Source of the DNA: Athripsodes cinereus
Taxonomy: Eukaryota > Arthropoda > Insecta > Trichoptera > Leptoceridae
Direction of reading: 5' to 3'
Length of the DNA: 64,000 nucleotides
Assembly: GCA_947579605.1 (NCBI GenBank)
Contig: OX388316.1
Location: 19,285,290 to 19,349,289, forward strand
Positions 1 through 12,070 of the stretch are shown here, in pieces. The notes under the pieces are model-generated. The model was not told the origin of the DNA. It saw only the letters and a program-made list of their open reading frames with translations, and made no database searches. Made by a program: the position numbers and the translations under genes. Position 1 is the first letter of the stretch, and every line of letters starts with the position of its first letter.

Positions 1-112
1 TTCCACCCTCTTAGAATGTTAATGAAGACATAGGTAATCTTATTACTTATAATTATAAGGTGTGTGAAAAATACTTCTAATTCTCAATATGAGAAGGAAC
101 AATGAATTCCGC

Positions 113-389
113 ATTCATACTCATTCCTTTGCGCCGTGGAGCACCCGGTAAAGAATTGGTCTCCCACTCTTCTGCGTAAGTTTTCGAGTGTCCTGTAAAA
201 GGCAGGTGTTCGAAAAAATTAAGACATTGTACATCTTAAATTCAGCGATGAGGTTTGCCACCCATCCTGAATGTCTTGATTTTATATTGGCACGAAGAGG
301 ACAGTTTGCATGTTTCTTACATGCGGCTGATCTGCTGGCTATCCCACTTGTGGGATATGCCGTGATGGTATATTAGTAGTAGTAGTAGT
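113..389 (+). mobile_element. SINE-like element, family S1, longest copy
   Basis: This 277-bp insertion is flanked by a 14-bp direct repeat, acaatgaattccgc, at 99-112 and 390-403. It opens with about 20 nt not found in the other copies, then the family head gccgtggagcacccgg. The middle includes gaggtttgccacccatcctg, and the 3' end is cccacttgtgggatatgccg followed by a (GTA)n tail. There is no coding capacity; the open frame across it is incidental. It is very close in sequence to the copy at 61378-61625, so the family was probably active recently. I see no convincing tRNA A/B boxes, so the head type is unknown. Confidence 0.8.
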
Positions 390-569
390 ACAATGAATTC
401 CGCCTAATAATAATATCTAAGATACGATCATATCTTTTAGAACAAGTGGTAACCTGAGAATCCTCTCCGTCTGTATGTAAAGTACCTACAGATGTTTTGT
501 ATAAATAAATAAAAAAAAATATATATGAATACCTACAATAAAAAAAAATGTTTATTGATAATAACTACT

Positions 570-765
570 TCCACAATACCATCACGATGTATCCCAAAAA
601 CGGAATAGCCAGTGGAATAACTGCAATTAATAAACAGATTACCGATTATGGTTCAAAGATTAGATTTTCCACCCATCCTGCATCTCAATTTTTTTTTATG
701 TGTAGAGGACGGCTTAGATGTTTGTTACATGCAGCTGGTCTGCTGCTATAATGTGGTATATAAGT
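570..765. repeat. Two S1 SINE fragments head to head
   Basis: A - strand 3' fragment (about 570-650, beginning taccatcacgatgtatccc) is followed at once by a + strand 3' half (about 654-765, with ccacccatcctgcatctc and a truncated tail). Both are degraded. The arrangement looks like two independent insertions. Confidence 0.6.
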
Positions 766-1484
766 TTATCTGAGTTCGTAATAAATCCAAATACACCCCC
801 AAACACCCTTACAGTACGCAATATGCCTGTGTTGTGAAGCTAGAGTAGAAAAATTACTGACTACCTCGAATTACTTAAATATGAAATTGAATATTTTCCA
901 TTTCTAAGTAGGTACATAACATTATAATTATTATATAATACATTATATGCCTGTCTTCTACCCAATTTCAATTATTTAAGTCTAAATTATAATTTCTTTT
1001 TCAAATTTTCTTTTCACAGAATATAGTTTAATACAATCAGAAGAACGATTCTCAAAGAGCAAATCGAAAAGAATCTGTTTCAAAATTACAATGAAAATTT
1101 GCTTTCGTTAATTTCGTACAACAAAATGTCAAAGGAGAACAAAAACGAAATGATTCAAAGACACGCACGCATTACTGAACATGTCGTTCAACAATCAATA
1201 AGTTAATAAAAAAGTAATCAATGAAGCAAAAGAAAATCAGATATTGGATGGGAAAATCATATTAAAGTGGCACAATATAGTTCATTCACTCATTTTTATT
1301 TCTATCCACCTTCAAAAATCGTAACGTAGAAGCAAAATTCCTATCATTCTGAGCAATTTCGTAAAAAAGAGTTATAACCTTTCTCCATGGAATTCTGAGT
1401 AGGTACTTGATTCGATTCCTGTAATGAAACACGAAAAGAACAGGTATAAAAAAAATTCAAGAAATAATAACACACATTTGTGTA
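766..1484. other. No recognised feature
   Basis: AT-rich sequence with short frames only. I see no splice-bounded coding segment and no repeat match elsewhere in the window. Confidence 0.5.
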
Positions 1485-1610
1485 TTGTGGAGGTGTTTAA
1501 GGCAAGGTTAAAAACCCTATTGTTGAAGAAGTGTTATAATTTTCGAATGGGCCCTTGCGAAGGTTTTTCGCAAAACAGCGCATCTTAAAAAAATTACTGT
1601 TTTTTTATTA
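1485..1610 (+). repeat. Dispersed repeat R-A, copy 1
   Basis: It contains aaggcaaggttaaaaaccct and, further on, ggcccttgcgaaggtttttc and cgcaaaacagcgcat. A second copy in the same orientation lies at 44404-44545 with matching blocks (caaggcaagaccctattgtt, ataggcccttttgctg, cacaaaacggcgcat). Class unknown. Confidence 0.55.
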
Positions 1611-1619
1611 TTATAATTT

Positions 1620-2285
1620 GGCTATAATAATTATATTTTGTTTAAGGTGTCAGTGGAGTAATGGCTATAACATTAAACATGTAGGTATGTATGATCTAGT
1701 AAAACTCAGTTGTTTAATCCACAAAAAATGTAAAGGAGCGAGAGAGGCAACCAACAATTTATAATTGAACAGTATTGTAAAGAGAAGAAGACAAAAGCAG
1801 TATAGATATACCTAGTACAATAAAAACGTGCGTTTGTGTCTACATTCAATATGAACCCAATAATACTTCTGCACTAATAAAAGTAATGTAATGTGATTAT
1901 TTTATGGACAAAAAACCATACATATCTTGAAGGAGAAAACGGAAAGGATAGAAGAGAGCCAAAACAGCTCACATGAAAAAATCATGTCTCCCTCGACAAT
2001 TCATCTCATTAAATATTTAAAAATATAATAAGTCACGTATTTAGGCTCTCGGAAGTCCAAGTCTACTGGGATCTTTTCCTTTACCAAAACCTTTTTAATT
2101 TATTCAAAACTAGTTTTTAAACTCACAGTCTAGTCGCGCGTAATAAAAATATCAAAAAAATACATTGTCATTATTTAGGTACTTTGAGAGTTGTTTTGGA
2201 AAAAGTGTTTTCAAATTATCAGCTGGAATGTGATACGTAAAATGTACAATTTCATAGGATGAAAAGAACCAAAAGGTTGTTTCTA
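1620..2285. other. No recognised feature
   Basis: AT-rich, with no gene, RNA or repeat that I can support. Confidence 0.45.
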
Positions 2286-2287
2286 CT

Positions 2288-2345
2288 TTTATCGGCTGCC
2301 CCACTAGTGGGTTATGGGAGATGTCGAGATGGTACAAATGAAGTT
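2288..2345 (+). repeat. S1 SINE 3' fragment
   Basis: A degraded 3' end (ctgccccactagtgggttat, then gagatggta). Only the tail region is recognisable. Confidence 0.4.
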
Positions 2346-2486
2346 TGTATCGGGATGTCATTTTGGATAGCAGGTATTTTTTTTATTTTGCTGACAAAAA
2401 TTACTATACGAGTATAGTTGAAGTATAAACAAACACGTTTGTATACAATCATTCGCGTATCTATCTACTTATCTATAATTACCATC

Positions 2487-2570
2487 ATGGACCTCCGAAA
2501 GACATACAAGCCAATAAATCAACAGTGTGTAATAAACATGCAAGTCGTCCACTCCGAGCCGTGGGGTAAC
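2487..2570 (-). repeat. S1 SINE 3' fragment
   Basis: The minus-strand 3' region is recognisable through accatcatgg, aataaacatgcaagtcgtc and the central tccgagccgtg block. The right side stops next to the palindromic element at 2600. Confidence 0.4.
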
Positions 2571-2599
2571 GAATAAATTATGTTCATGAGTATTATTAA

Positions 2600-2784
2600 T
2601 TGTGTCGGTGCACACGTAGTAGAATTCCATAATTATGTAATTTGAAACAAGTGTTTCTTTCTACTATAGATTATTGATTCCGAGAGAGACGTCTTCCGAC
2701 TTGACCTGATAAGTCGAAGACGTCTTTCTCGGAATCAATAATCTATAGTAGAAAGAAATACTTGTTTCAAATTATATAATTATG
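2600..2784 (-). mobile_element. Palindromic element, family P1, diverged copy
   Basis: Inverted arms of 74 nt (2629-2702 and 2711-2784) surround an 8-nt spacer, gacctgat. A one-sided tail at 2600-2628 reads, in reverse complement, like the P1 tail (atggaattctac, then accgacac). The inner arm shares gagagagacgtctt with the P1 copies at 26171, 30888 and 55621. This is the only P1 copy in - orientation and the most diverged. Its spacer reads cctgataagtcgaagac, which recalls a broken hammerhead core. Its target duplication is not clear. Confidence 0.75.
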
Positions 2785-2904
2785 TTCACGTGACTAACGT
2801 TCAAATTGTTCTCTCTGTAGGATTAAAAAATAAGACATCCGGTAGGTATAGGATTATTCGTGGCGTTCAAGTGAACGATTTCAAACATTGATATACCTAC
2901 GATT

Positions 2905-3150
2905 CTGTCCTGTAAAGTCTTCGGCATAGAACAAATCTCCAACTCTTTTCTGTAAGACAGTGAACGAGTGTTCTGTTAAAAGCAAGATTTCATTAAACAC
3001 CCGATAAAAGACATAACATCTTCAACTTACCGATGAGGTATGCTACTTATCCTGGATGTATGAACTTTTATTGGCACAGATAGGGTGACGTGTGTGCTTA
3101 TTAAATGCAGTTAATCATCTGGCCACTTCACGATGACTTGCTCCGGAACG
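2905..3150 (+). mobile_element. S1 SINE, old diverged copy
   Basis: All family blocks occur in order but heavily mutated: ctccaactcttttctgtaag, accgatgaggtatgctactt, tattggcacagat, and a damaged 3' end near 3130. Confidence 0.6.
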
Positions 3151-3244
3151 CTGTTATTGATTAGTTTTTATTGACACGTTTTTTTCTCTCGGTTAGAAAG
3201 ACAGAAAGAGTGTAGTCAAAAGATTCCACAAACGGGGGTATTTT

Positions 3245-3640
3245 GGCCGGCTAGACCTTCAGGCTCCCACTGTGCCAGATTGCGGCACTTTCGGTGAGAA
3301 CAAGTTTTGTTAAGTAGAGTGGACGGTGGGTCTCCTTCAATGATGATTGGTTTTTACAAAGATCCTCGGGGATTCGGTTCCAGATGAAGGGTCCTGCGAC
3401 ACCAAAAACCCTGTCATAGAAGCAGGACTTGTTTGCAATATTGATCTCGTCCAGTATATTGGTGGATGTCTTTGGGTCTACTTGCAGGTGTTTTGAGAAC
3501 ACAAAGCTCAGACAGTGACTGAGGTACCATATTATTCAAAGCCTTGTAAATCATAAAGCACAGTTTGTATTGGCATATAATCAATATTATTATATAAATA
3601 TTTGTAAGCGTTTTTGTCACTCATAAAGACCCAATTTGTA
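3245..3640 (-). pseudogene. LINE reverse-transcriptase C-terminal remnant (CR1/L2-like)
   Basis: Two frames on the - strand (3414-3620 and 3251-3502) join through a frameshift. The first gives CQYKLCFMIYKALNNMVPQS; the second gives FGVAGPFIWNRIPEDL. That order (YKALN..P..L then AGP..WN.(L/I)P) is the usual end of CR1/L2/Jockey-type RT proteins. No intact frame remains. A fragment of similar type lies at 38735-38885. Confidence 0.65.
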
Positions 3641-3649
3641 ATCTAATCA

Positions 3650-4440
3650 GACGTTTGACGTATATTTTTTTTATTAAATTAGAAGATACATTTCATAAAA
3701 ATTGATAAATATCACAACAATATAAATGTATACACCAAATCTGGTACATTCCTAGGATTATAACACATAATACAACCATGATACTCACGTAAATGTTGAA
3801 AACGATTATCGGTAGCTACCACGGGATTGGCATCCACGTATTTTTGACTATAGTCACTTCACATAGCGTACACTAAGATCGTATTTAGATTATGTCAAAC
3901 TATCCCTACTGAAGCATCTCGTTTGGTTACGAGAGAAAAAATTTAATTAAATAATGTATTTTGTGAAATAGGTAAATTTATATAAACATTTTGTAGAATT
4001 GTTTATTTGATGTTTCTTTCCTAAGGTAAACGAGCTTAAAGCTAGTAATACAAGATATGGGTTAACAGATGAAAAAGGTATATATTTGTTTATTTTTTTT
4101 TCAGATAAGTGTCGTTATTTAATACCTTCGAAGCAGGAAAACTTAAATCTCTCTATCGTTTCATAAACACAAATAATATCAAATATATTTTATTTCTACG
4201 TGTTTCCCGCAAATACTTCCAATTTTCTTCGAATAGACAAGGAAACTTATCAGAAAATATGATTTGTTTTTTATTCGAAATCGGCAAAAAAGTATTATTG
4301 GAATTGTGTCACTTTTTTATAATCTTATTTACTTTTTATATTGATTTTAAGTTTGTTTTATGAAAACTGAACAGATGTTTCCAGAAAAGAGCTTTAACTC
4401 ATATCTTTTATTATTCATTCATTAATTTTTTACTCTTTAT
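3650..4440. other. No recognised feature
   Basis: AT-rich. The 84-residue frame at 4109-4363 has no recognisable motif and no splice context, so I do not call it. Confidence 0.45.
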
Positions 4441-4516
4441 TGATAACATCCTTGAGATGGATGCTCCATTAAACGGCGACGAATAAATCATCCAACATAA
4501 TAATAATAATAAATAA

Positions 4517-4753
4517 AGCTGAGCAAGATAAGACAATAAAATATCTTGATTTTGCTCACGAAATCAAAGATATGTGGAGAACACCTACCACAATGATCGT
4601 GCCTATAGTGTTGTCTGTGAATGGTTTAATACCTAAGAGTCTGTCAAGCAATCTCAGAAAACTGGTAGTAGATAACAGGCTCAAATACAGCATGCAGAAG
4701 GCCGTACTTCTATCGTCCACCAGGATAGTAAGAAGGTTTTTGTCCCTGTAGCT
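4517..4753 (+). pseudogene. LINE-type polyprotein C-terminal remnant
   Basis: A frame of about 78 codons reads YLDFAHEIKDMWRT, TMIVPIVLSVNGLIPKSL and AVLLSSTRIVRRFLSL before a stop. The pattern (L..EI..MW, then V.PIV.S..G.IP, then QKAV.L....IVR.FL) is a familiar C-terminal block of insect retrotransposon proteins. An (AAT)n stretch precedes it, and no RT domain is present here. Confidence 0.6.
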
Positions 4754-5124
4754 CTGTAAGTGATTGTACTATTTTCATAGAACATCATGGAAGAATCAAC
4801 TCGAATAATGTTGGGGTTCTACATTTTGAATATAAATTTATTTTAATATTTTATGGTTTTTGTTATTTAATGTTAGGTATATTTAAATTTTATTGTTAAT
4901 CTTATATTGTGTTCAAAATGTAGAATCTAATATTATTTTGTTAAATAAATGAGATATGAAATAATAATAACAAACAATTTTATAAAGAAAGACATTTATA
5001 TTAAATAGAATCAATATACAGAGAGCTAGTTTATCGCAAAGGCAAATCTCTTCTAACTAACCCATTTTTTGTAAAGTATTTTACATTCTTTTATGTATTT
5101 CACGTAGAAAAAGTGACTAGGTTT

Positions 5125-5255
5125 GAACGATGAGGTTTGCCACCAATCCTGAATGTATTTATTTCTTTGACACGGAGAAGACAGCTTGCATGTTTATTAC
5201 AGACAACTGGAATGCTGGCCACCCCACTTGTGTTGGGATAGTAGTAGTATAAGTA
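5125..5255 (+). mobile_element. S1 SINE, 3' half
   Basis: It starts at gatgaggtttgccaccaatc and ends with ccaccccacttgtgttggg and a short (GTA)n. The head is missing. Confidence 0.7.
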
Positions 5256-5324
5256 GTCAATAATCAAGACATTAAACGTCTTATTGGTAGATGCGTAATG
5301 TTTTATTAATTTATTGCACATCAT

Positions 5325-5430
5325 CATTTACGTAACAAAATCAACAAATCAATTTACATTAAAAAATGTGATGATATGCAATGGCGAGATTACCACTATA
5401 TTAGTGATTTCTTCCATCTAACCACGAATA
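5325..5430 (+). repeat. Dispersed repeat R-B, copy 1
   Basis: It shares caacaaatcaatttac, gatatgcaatggcgag and aagtgatttcttc-type blocks with 45240-45345 in the same orientation. It is probably the end of a retroposon, but class and borders are unknown. Confidence 0.55.
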
Positions 5431-5439
5431 CGTACCTGT

Positions 5440-5665
5440 TTTTTTTCAGTAAACCATTGGTCTCCTCTCTTTTCTGTAAGTTTTTGAGTGTCATATAAAT
5501 CGCAGGTATTCGTAGAACATCAGAAGTTCTTCAATTTACCACCCTCATCCCATCCTAAATGTTTTTTTTGATGGCAAGAAGAGGACAACCTAAATATTTA
5601 TTATATGCAGTCAGCCTACTGGCTATACTACTTTAGGAAGAAGCCGTGGTGATATACCTTTTGGT
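5440..5665 (+). mobile_element. S1 SINE, diverged
   Basis: The head block taaaccattggtctcctctc is followed by the middle cctcatcccatcctaaatg and a damaged 3' end (gccgtggtgatatacc). It has several deletions relative to the copy at 113. Confidence 0.6.
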
Positions 5666-6344
5666 ATAGAGAGATTTTTTTCCGTGATGGTAAACATGGA
5701 GAGATGTTTTTCACAAGTCACTCTAAAGAATAAGATTTTTTTTCTAGTCCGGGAATTATGTTCTTTGCATTTTGTTTTGAGTTTTAATTTGATACGATGA
5801 TGGTGTTGTGCAATTGTTGTTTGTAACTATGTATTAAAGGCGTAAGCCGTATGTATTATTATAAATAAATAAATTTGTTATTTTAAATGATGATCGATGT
5901 ACAAAGTACCTAAAGCTACATATTTTTGTACAATGAGACTTATAACCAAAACCGAGTTTCCGTTGTACTGTAATTTAACAATAATAGAGTAACAGGTAAT
6001 CATATGTAAATGTCATGCACGTAGACTACGCTGTTATTAAGTGTCGCGTTAGTGACATTAGTTTGTTAACACTTAATAAAACTCGTGGAGGTAATTTTCC
6101 TGCAATACCTACTGATTTCTTTTGCATATTTTTATTTGAAATCCGTTATTTTCATACATGAGACTCCACGATCTTTCATATATTTAATTGACGTTTGTAA
6201 ATATTTTCAATTGGGATGTACCGTCAGTGGTGACTTGTAAATTGAGGAAGATATTTTGTTAAGTATTTTCAGCAATCAGCGGCAAATATTTTATGGCAGC
6301 ACCATACATTACTTACACCTCTGGTAGATGTGGACCCGAGGTCT

Positions 6345-6545
6345 TTAAATGGAGACCTTGTGAGTGAGATTTTCTTTTAAGCTCCTTTTCTTCTTCATAC
6401 CATTTTGTACATAGGCGAGTCCCACATGATTTTGCACACTCTTATGTCCTGGGCTTGCTACATCGACATTCTTCTTTACGTCATCTGACCATCTAGCCTG
6501 AGACCTTCCAACACTTTTCCTGACTGTAGATGGTTGCGACTCCAG
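6345..6545 (-). pseudogene. LINE 3' coding remnant
   Basis: The - strand translation gives STVRKSVGRSQARWSDDVKK, then a GLAYVQNGMKK-like end. R.Q.RW.DD with a terminal AYV... segment is the usual end of RTE-type RT proteins. Stops and frame damage follow. Confidence 0.5.
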
Positions 6546-6549
6546 AAAT

Positions 6550-7950
6550 TTGTTTAAACTTGTGATAAAAACAACATCCGTGTATCATGTAGTGTTAATG
6601 TACTATATTTGGTGGTGATTGAACACACCGTGAACACAAACAAAAGATTGGTCACTGAAATAGGATTAGTAATGCTCTATGTAGTGTTGCATTGTGGACA
6701 ACAAGGTAAACCGAGGAGAACAATGCAGAGGAACTATAGGGGACATTGTAAAAAGGAAATATACATTAGGTCTCCATAACATAATAATATTATTTTGGAA
6801 GCAAACAAAATGTTATTCCAAGAGCATCTATTAATTAATTAATTGCTCTTCAACGCATTTTGGCGTAGTTTTCACTGGAACGGTGTATTTGGTAAAGAGA
6901 AATTTCCAGGCTGTCAGAAACCCTGCTTTTTGGGCAACACAAAACATATTCGTAGCTGTGAGGGTATTAGGCATTTATTCAGGTTTATTATCAAATCCAT
7001 ATTCGCCTTTATTTTTTTTATTCATTCCTGAAGCTGATTATAGGTTAGTTAGTCTCTTAGCAACGCTGGTATCTAGTAGTTGGAGTAGTTGGTATCTAAT
7101 ATGTAAACTTTTTTTCTAAATTATGTGTCTAAAGAAATTTCTCATAAAAATATTATAGTTCACCTAGTAAAAACACAGCTTCATACAATAAAGTCAAAAT
7201 CACGATTGACAAAAACGCCCAGATGGTTAACATATTATATTATCATATTCCCTTTGTAACTAATTGGGTGTCCTTTTAGACGATGGTTTGAGGAAAGTTA
7301 TTTTGTCCTTCAATGTTGTCTCGACGATTTTCGTCTTAGTCTGTAATATTATAATTATATGTAAATGAAAATGTTGTCCGAATAATAATACACATTAATA
7401 GTTAAATAATAGAATAACTCCCTTTCTTCAAAACAATATTCAGATTCAAAGCAATTTATGTAACTCTGGATTAAAATGAGAGCCTTGTTAACTCAGTAGG
7501 AATCAATTCATTGTTATTGTATGATGCTTTGAAGGTTACGGTACAAATACCTAGTGACTGATTAATACTACTGTACAAAATCCCCAGAAGCAATATCTAA
7601 ATCCGTTTGTATATATTAACAAAAACATGTTTATGTATAGGTACTTCATACTAGCTTAAATGAAAATATTTGATGAGCTAAAATTACCCTCCATACGAAT
7701 TCTCGTCTCTCAAGAATGTTTCAGGAAATAAAAATGATAAATTTTTGAAGGGTACTTGTATTCACAGTGTTAAAATTAATTTTTAAATAATTCTGAAATA
7801 CAAAAAAAAGCACCAGTAAAATTTTCACTAACATTAATGAACATTTTTAAGAGTACTACTGCTGTAGGATTACACATTTTTCGTCACAATTCATTCGTTC
7901 AAAAGGTTTCCGACGGTCTGGACGTCCCTCTTTCACAGTATACCATTCCT
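6550..7950. other. No recognised feature
   Basis: 1.4 kb of AT-rich DNA. The overlapping 62- and 78-residue frames near 6843-7119 lack recognisable motifs. Confidence 0.45.
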
Positions 7951-7954
7951 ACGA

Positions 7955-8045
7955 CATAGATAAGAGATGACTCAATTGGCACAAAGATGCTCCGAATGGC
8001 GGAGGCTGTTTTCTGCTGGAAGAGCATTGAAGGCGATTGATTGAT
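7955..8045 (+). pseudogene. LINE terminal coding remnant
   Basis: The frame reads LAQRCSEWRRLFSAGRALKA and then stops, resembling the last residues of RTE-type proteins (a W...F.AGRALKAID-like end). It is short, so the call is tentative. Confidence 0.35.
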
Positions 8046-8049
8046 ATAT

Positions 8050-8850
8050 ATCTACATTATTTGTAGTCATGTGTTAGTATCACCAATATATTTTTATTTT
8101 TTATCTAATAATTTCCTGAGCGAGGCCAGTATCAGTTTATGATAATTGGCAAACATTATAAATAATACCTTTGTTCTCATTCAATTTGAACAACAGACAA
8201 AACCTATTAGATGCTTTATTACGCAGAAACATTATGTACCTATCGAAATTATACATATTATCTGTATGGCGTGATAAATAGGAAGAAACGTGGTACATCC
8301 GTATGCCAAGTCATTTATGAATTGAATTATTTAACAAATTATATTAGATTAGAATGCTGGAGTTTTTTATTGAACAAGACATTGAATAACACATAAACTC
8401 AAAGTTATTATGTTGAATTTAAATGGCTCTATTAGTGCAAAAAAAACATTGAAGACTTCTTTCGATGTCAAGATATTTTTGAGGAGGAGGGACTCCTACA
8501 TATCTGCTTATTAAAGCAAAATGTTTGTCCTTATCGGCGAACTCCGGTTGGCAACCTGATGATGAATCAAATGGTTAAAACCGCTTCTTGTAGTTTTTTT
8601 TTATTTTAGAATTAAAAAACCACGTGTAATAAAAATTGTGATTTTCTAAAAACTGTAAATAATATCAAAACATGTGTGACGTCGATGACAAAATAACAAA
8701 AAGATTTTTTTCTTGAAGAAATGTGTTAAAAGTGTAGGAGTATTTAAATATCATTGGAAATGCTAATGAACGATATATTTCTTAAATTACTTATAACAAT
8801 AGTGATTATATGTGAGGTAATAATAATAAAAACTTAGTTGCACAAAATGA
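8050..8850. other. No recognised feature
   Basis: AT-rich with no supported feature. Confidence 0.45.
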
Positions 8851-8856
8851 TCTATC

Positions 8857-9093
8857 TATACCACAACGGCATATCCCACATGTAGGGTAGAAAACAGATC
8901 AGCTGCATGTAACAAACATGCAAACTGTCTTCTCTTAGCCAACAAAAAATTAAGACATTCGGGATGGGTGGCAAACCTCATCGATGAATTCAAGATAAAA
9001 TATCTTTATTTTTTCAAATACCTCCCTTTTGCAGGACACTCGAAAACTTGCAGAAAAGAACGGGAAACCAATTCATTGTCGGGTGTTCCACGG
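8857..9093 (-). mobile_element. S1 SINE, nearly complete
   Basis: All blocks run in reverse order from the 3' end (taccacaacggcatatccca) to the head (gggtgttccacgg). It carries scattered substitutions relative to the 113 and 61378 copies. Confidence 0.75.
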
Positions 9094-9099
9094 AATGAT

Positions 9100-10206
9100 T
9101 ACAAAAATATTTGCAAAGGGCGAGTTTATCACAGGATATCTTCAAACTAACCCATATTCATTTTATTTCACATATTCTCTCTTTTACTCAATGATTGGAA
9201 TCCTAAATCCTGCAACATGAGGTCCTGTTCAAGGATGATTAATTACAACAAACTACATAAAGTACCTACTGAATCAAAAAAATAAAACGCATTTTTTAAA
9301 TTCGTCATAAATCTTCCAGGAATAGTAATTATGGTATATTAAACCCATAATAGGTATGTAGGTCCATAATAATAATTTTCAATAATTATGAATTGTTTAT
9401 TAAACCGCTATATTGAAATAATGATAACAGTAAGTAAGTATGTAGAAAGAAAACGAAACGTAAAAAAATATCTCACAAGTACCTATGTAGGTACGAACCG
9501 GAAATATCATATGTTATATTATGCGTATTATTTGTAAGTTAGATTTACTTTTGATTGATATCTTAAACGAAGTTAAACGTGTTTTACCAATACATCAGTC
9601 CAAAATATTCAGAGTCAACACACACGCTAATATAATCGTTGTTTTTGTTCATCAAATTATTAAAATTAGTTATATGTTTAATGATTTTTTATAAGTAATC
9701 GTTTTATCAATTAATATATTATTATGAATAAAACAAATACGTTTGTTCAGTGGCATTGTGTCGTACAGTGAAAAAAATTAATAAAAGGAAAAGTGATTTT
9801 AATCTAATAAATAAAGTTTTGTCGTGTGTTTCATTATTATAAAAATATAGTTTTATATTTCTTCGAAACACAAGTTTTTGCTGCGAGAAATAAAAGTGAA
9901 AGTGTTTCTAAAAAAAAACCAAAAGATAATCTCTTCGTCAACAACTGTTTCAATTTGTTTAGTGTTTGTTTTCATTTTTCTCAGGTACATAAAGATATTG
10001 TTGTTTATTTTTTTGATCTTTTATGTAACCTTTTTCTTGTACGTTTTTGACCTTTTCATATTGAATCGTATTTATTTATTTTACTAGTTTAATGTTGAAA
10101 TAATTTTTTTCCATTGGGTTCAAAAAATTGTCAAGCTACTACTTTCTGTGAGGATTTTTTGTTTTTGTTTTTGAATTAATGAGTAAACAAATATAAAATT
10201 ATATTT
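9100..10206. other. No recognised feature
   Basis: AT-rich sequence. Overlapping frames at 9826-10087 are low-complexity Phe/Lys-rich and show no gene-like features. Confidence 0.45.
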
Positions 10207-10216
10207 ATCTCAGTTA

Positions 10217-10476
10217 GCCGTGGAGCACCCGGCAAAGAATTGGTCTCTCACTCTTGTCCGTAAATTTTCGAGTGTCCTGTAAAAAGCAGGTGTTCGGAAA
10301 AATAAAGACATTGACATCTCAAATTCAGCGATGAGATTTGCCACCCATCCTAAATTTCTTATTTTTTTGTTGGCACAGAGAAGAAGGCTTTCATGTTTAT
10401 TACATGCAGCTTGTTTGCTGGCTACCACACTTATGGGATATGGTGTGATAGTGTAGTAGTAGTAGTATGTACTAGT
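10217..10476 (+). mobile_element. S1 SINE, complete, with target duplication
   Basis: The 260-bp copy runs from gccgtggagcacccgg to a (GTA)n tail. It is flanked by the 10-bp repeat atctcagtta at 10207-10216 and 10477-10486. Confidence 0.8.
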
Positions 10477-10545
10477 ATCTCAGTTATGAACAAATTAATG
10501 AAAATTGTTTTTTAACGAAATATCTAAATGATAATCAAATGTTGA

Positions 10546-10945
10546 TTGTTGAGAAGGATGTGTGGTAAAAGTCTGAGAGATCGTGTGCGTAACAGTGATA
10601 TACGAAAGAAATGTGGAATAAAAGTTGGTGCTATAACAAGGATGAATGTAAATAAGTTAAGATGGTTTGGGCACGTGGAAAGAATGAATGAGGACAGAAT
10701 GACTAAGAAGATATATTTGGCTGAGAGGAATGATGCTCGGAGACGTGGACGTCCGAGGATTAAATAGCAAGATCATTTAAATCAAATCCTACAGGACGAT
10801 CACGTGTTGAGCACATTGAACAGGAGAGCATGCATGAGGAATTGTATGACAGTGACGGAAGCGAAAGATGTATGCAAGGATAGAAGGAAGTGGCGCTCGA
10901 TCCTTTCTGCCTACCCCGCGAGGGAAGCGGCGTAATGGTATGTAT
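10546..10945 (+). pseudogene. 3' end of the same LINE family as 40732-42195
   Basis: The translation (RMCGKSLRDRVRN, NKLRWFGHVERMNEDRMTKK, ARRRGRPRIK then stop) follows the C-terminal part of the RT at 40780-42193 almost residue by residue. An in-frame stop falls after RPRIK, where the other copy reads RPRTTWLDH. It continues in the same frame to an SAYP end and a (GTAT)n-like tail. It is a 5'-truncated, inactivated copy. Confidence 0.8.
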
Positions 10946-11614
10946 GTATAATCAAATGTTTTTTCCTACAATATTGATTTTATTGAGGGAAACGTCTTTC
11001 ATCTTTGAAACAAGAATATTTGACAAATTTTGACAAACCTTAGATGCGACAACTTCTGTTATCGCATTTAGCCTGGAAATCCCATTGGAAAATCTAGTTA
11101 GTCAAGATCTCACATCATAGTGAAATCATCACTTGGGTATATTACACAATTAGAATAAATATAAAATGAGGTATTTCGCCTTTGTTGAACTTGGACACGA
11201 ACCTTGAAAAGTTTACGCATATTTTTTTATTTATTTTGAGTTCAAAAAAGTTGACCATAGCAAAAAATGGGACTTACTTTTTTCACGATAAACACATGCT
11301 TCGATATTAGAGCGTTAGGAATATTTGAAATGAATTGTAATAGTGGTGTAGGTCTGTTTCCTAAGTCTGTTACCGAGAGGAGCGTTGTATGGTAAATAAA
11401 TTCATCTTCTATTTATTCATGACAATAATGAATTTTACTTTAAAATAAATCTAAATACCTTTTCTCGCAAATAGAAAAAAGTACATTACTTTCGCAACTT
11501 CATCTAAAACATCCAAATTCTATGCCTTTGCGGTATGAAGCCTATTTCTTCCAATCAACCATTTACGCCATTTGGAAAAAGTCAAAATACTAACCCTGGC
11601 ATATTGTTTGGTCA

Positions 11615-11700
11615 GTTAGTTGATGACCGTACAGGTAATCGAACCCGGATCTTCAATCATGCAAAACCAATCTGTTTACCGTTGCACAACCAAGGTCAAT
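11615..11700 (-). mobile_element. tRNA-headed SINE fragment
   Basis: The - strand reads gatccgggttcgattacc, a good RNA polymerase III B box. Upstream is ttggttgtgcaacggtaaac, which resembles a degraded A box. Only the tRNA-like head is clear. It is not a functional tRNA, because no complete cloverleaf can be drawn. Confidence 0.5.
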
Positions 11701-11977
11701 ATTAATAAAAGGTTAATAAATATGTTTTCAAGTGCTATGCTTGACACATGATACATTCATACCTTTCTGTTGGCGGTACATTAATTAAATTAAATGACTT
11801 GCGCCGTTCGATAAAAGGTGCTTCAAAATGTATTTTGTTATAGGTAATATAATTACTATGTGACGGTACAGTACATTTTGTATTTTAGTCTTTCTTTCTT
11901 CTTTTATTTTACACAATGTATATATACAAAGGAAAGAAACAGCCATATCGATCAAGAAAATAAATACAATTAAATTA

Positions 11978-12070
11978 GACACTCAGGATCGGTGGCAACC
12001 CTTTTCACTGATTTTAAGATGTAAAGATCTTATTTTTCGAACACATTCCGTTCACAGAACAATCGAAAAG
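11978..12070 (-). repeat. S1 SINE internal fragment
   Basis: It contains actcaggatcggtggcaacc through gaacacattccgttcacag, corresponding to the middle of the family in reverse. Confidence 0.5.

Noticed and set aside
188..376. Frame MSCKRQVFEKIKTLYILNSA and its near copy at 61326-61568
   Set aside because: Recurs because both lie in S1 SINE copies; it is broken by stops in other copies and has no start-codon conservation.
4445..4500. Hammerhead-like string near cttgagatggatgctccatt
   Set aside because: It has a GGA/TCC hairpin but neither CUGANGA nor GAAA is intact, so it is too weak.
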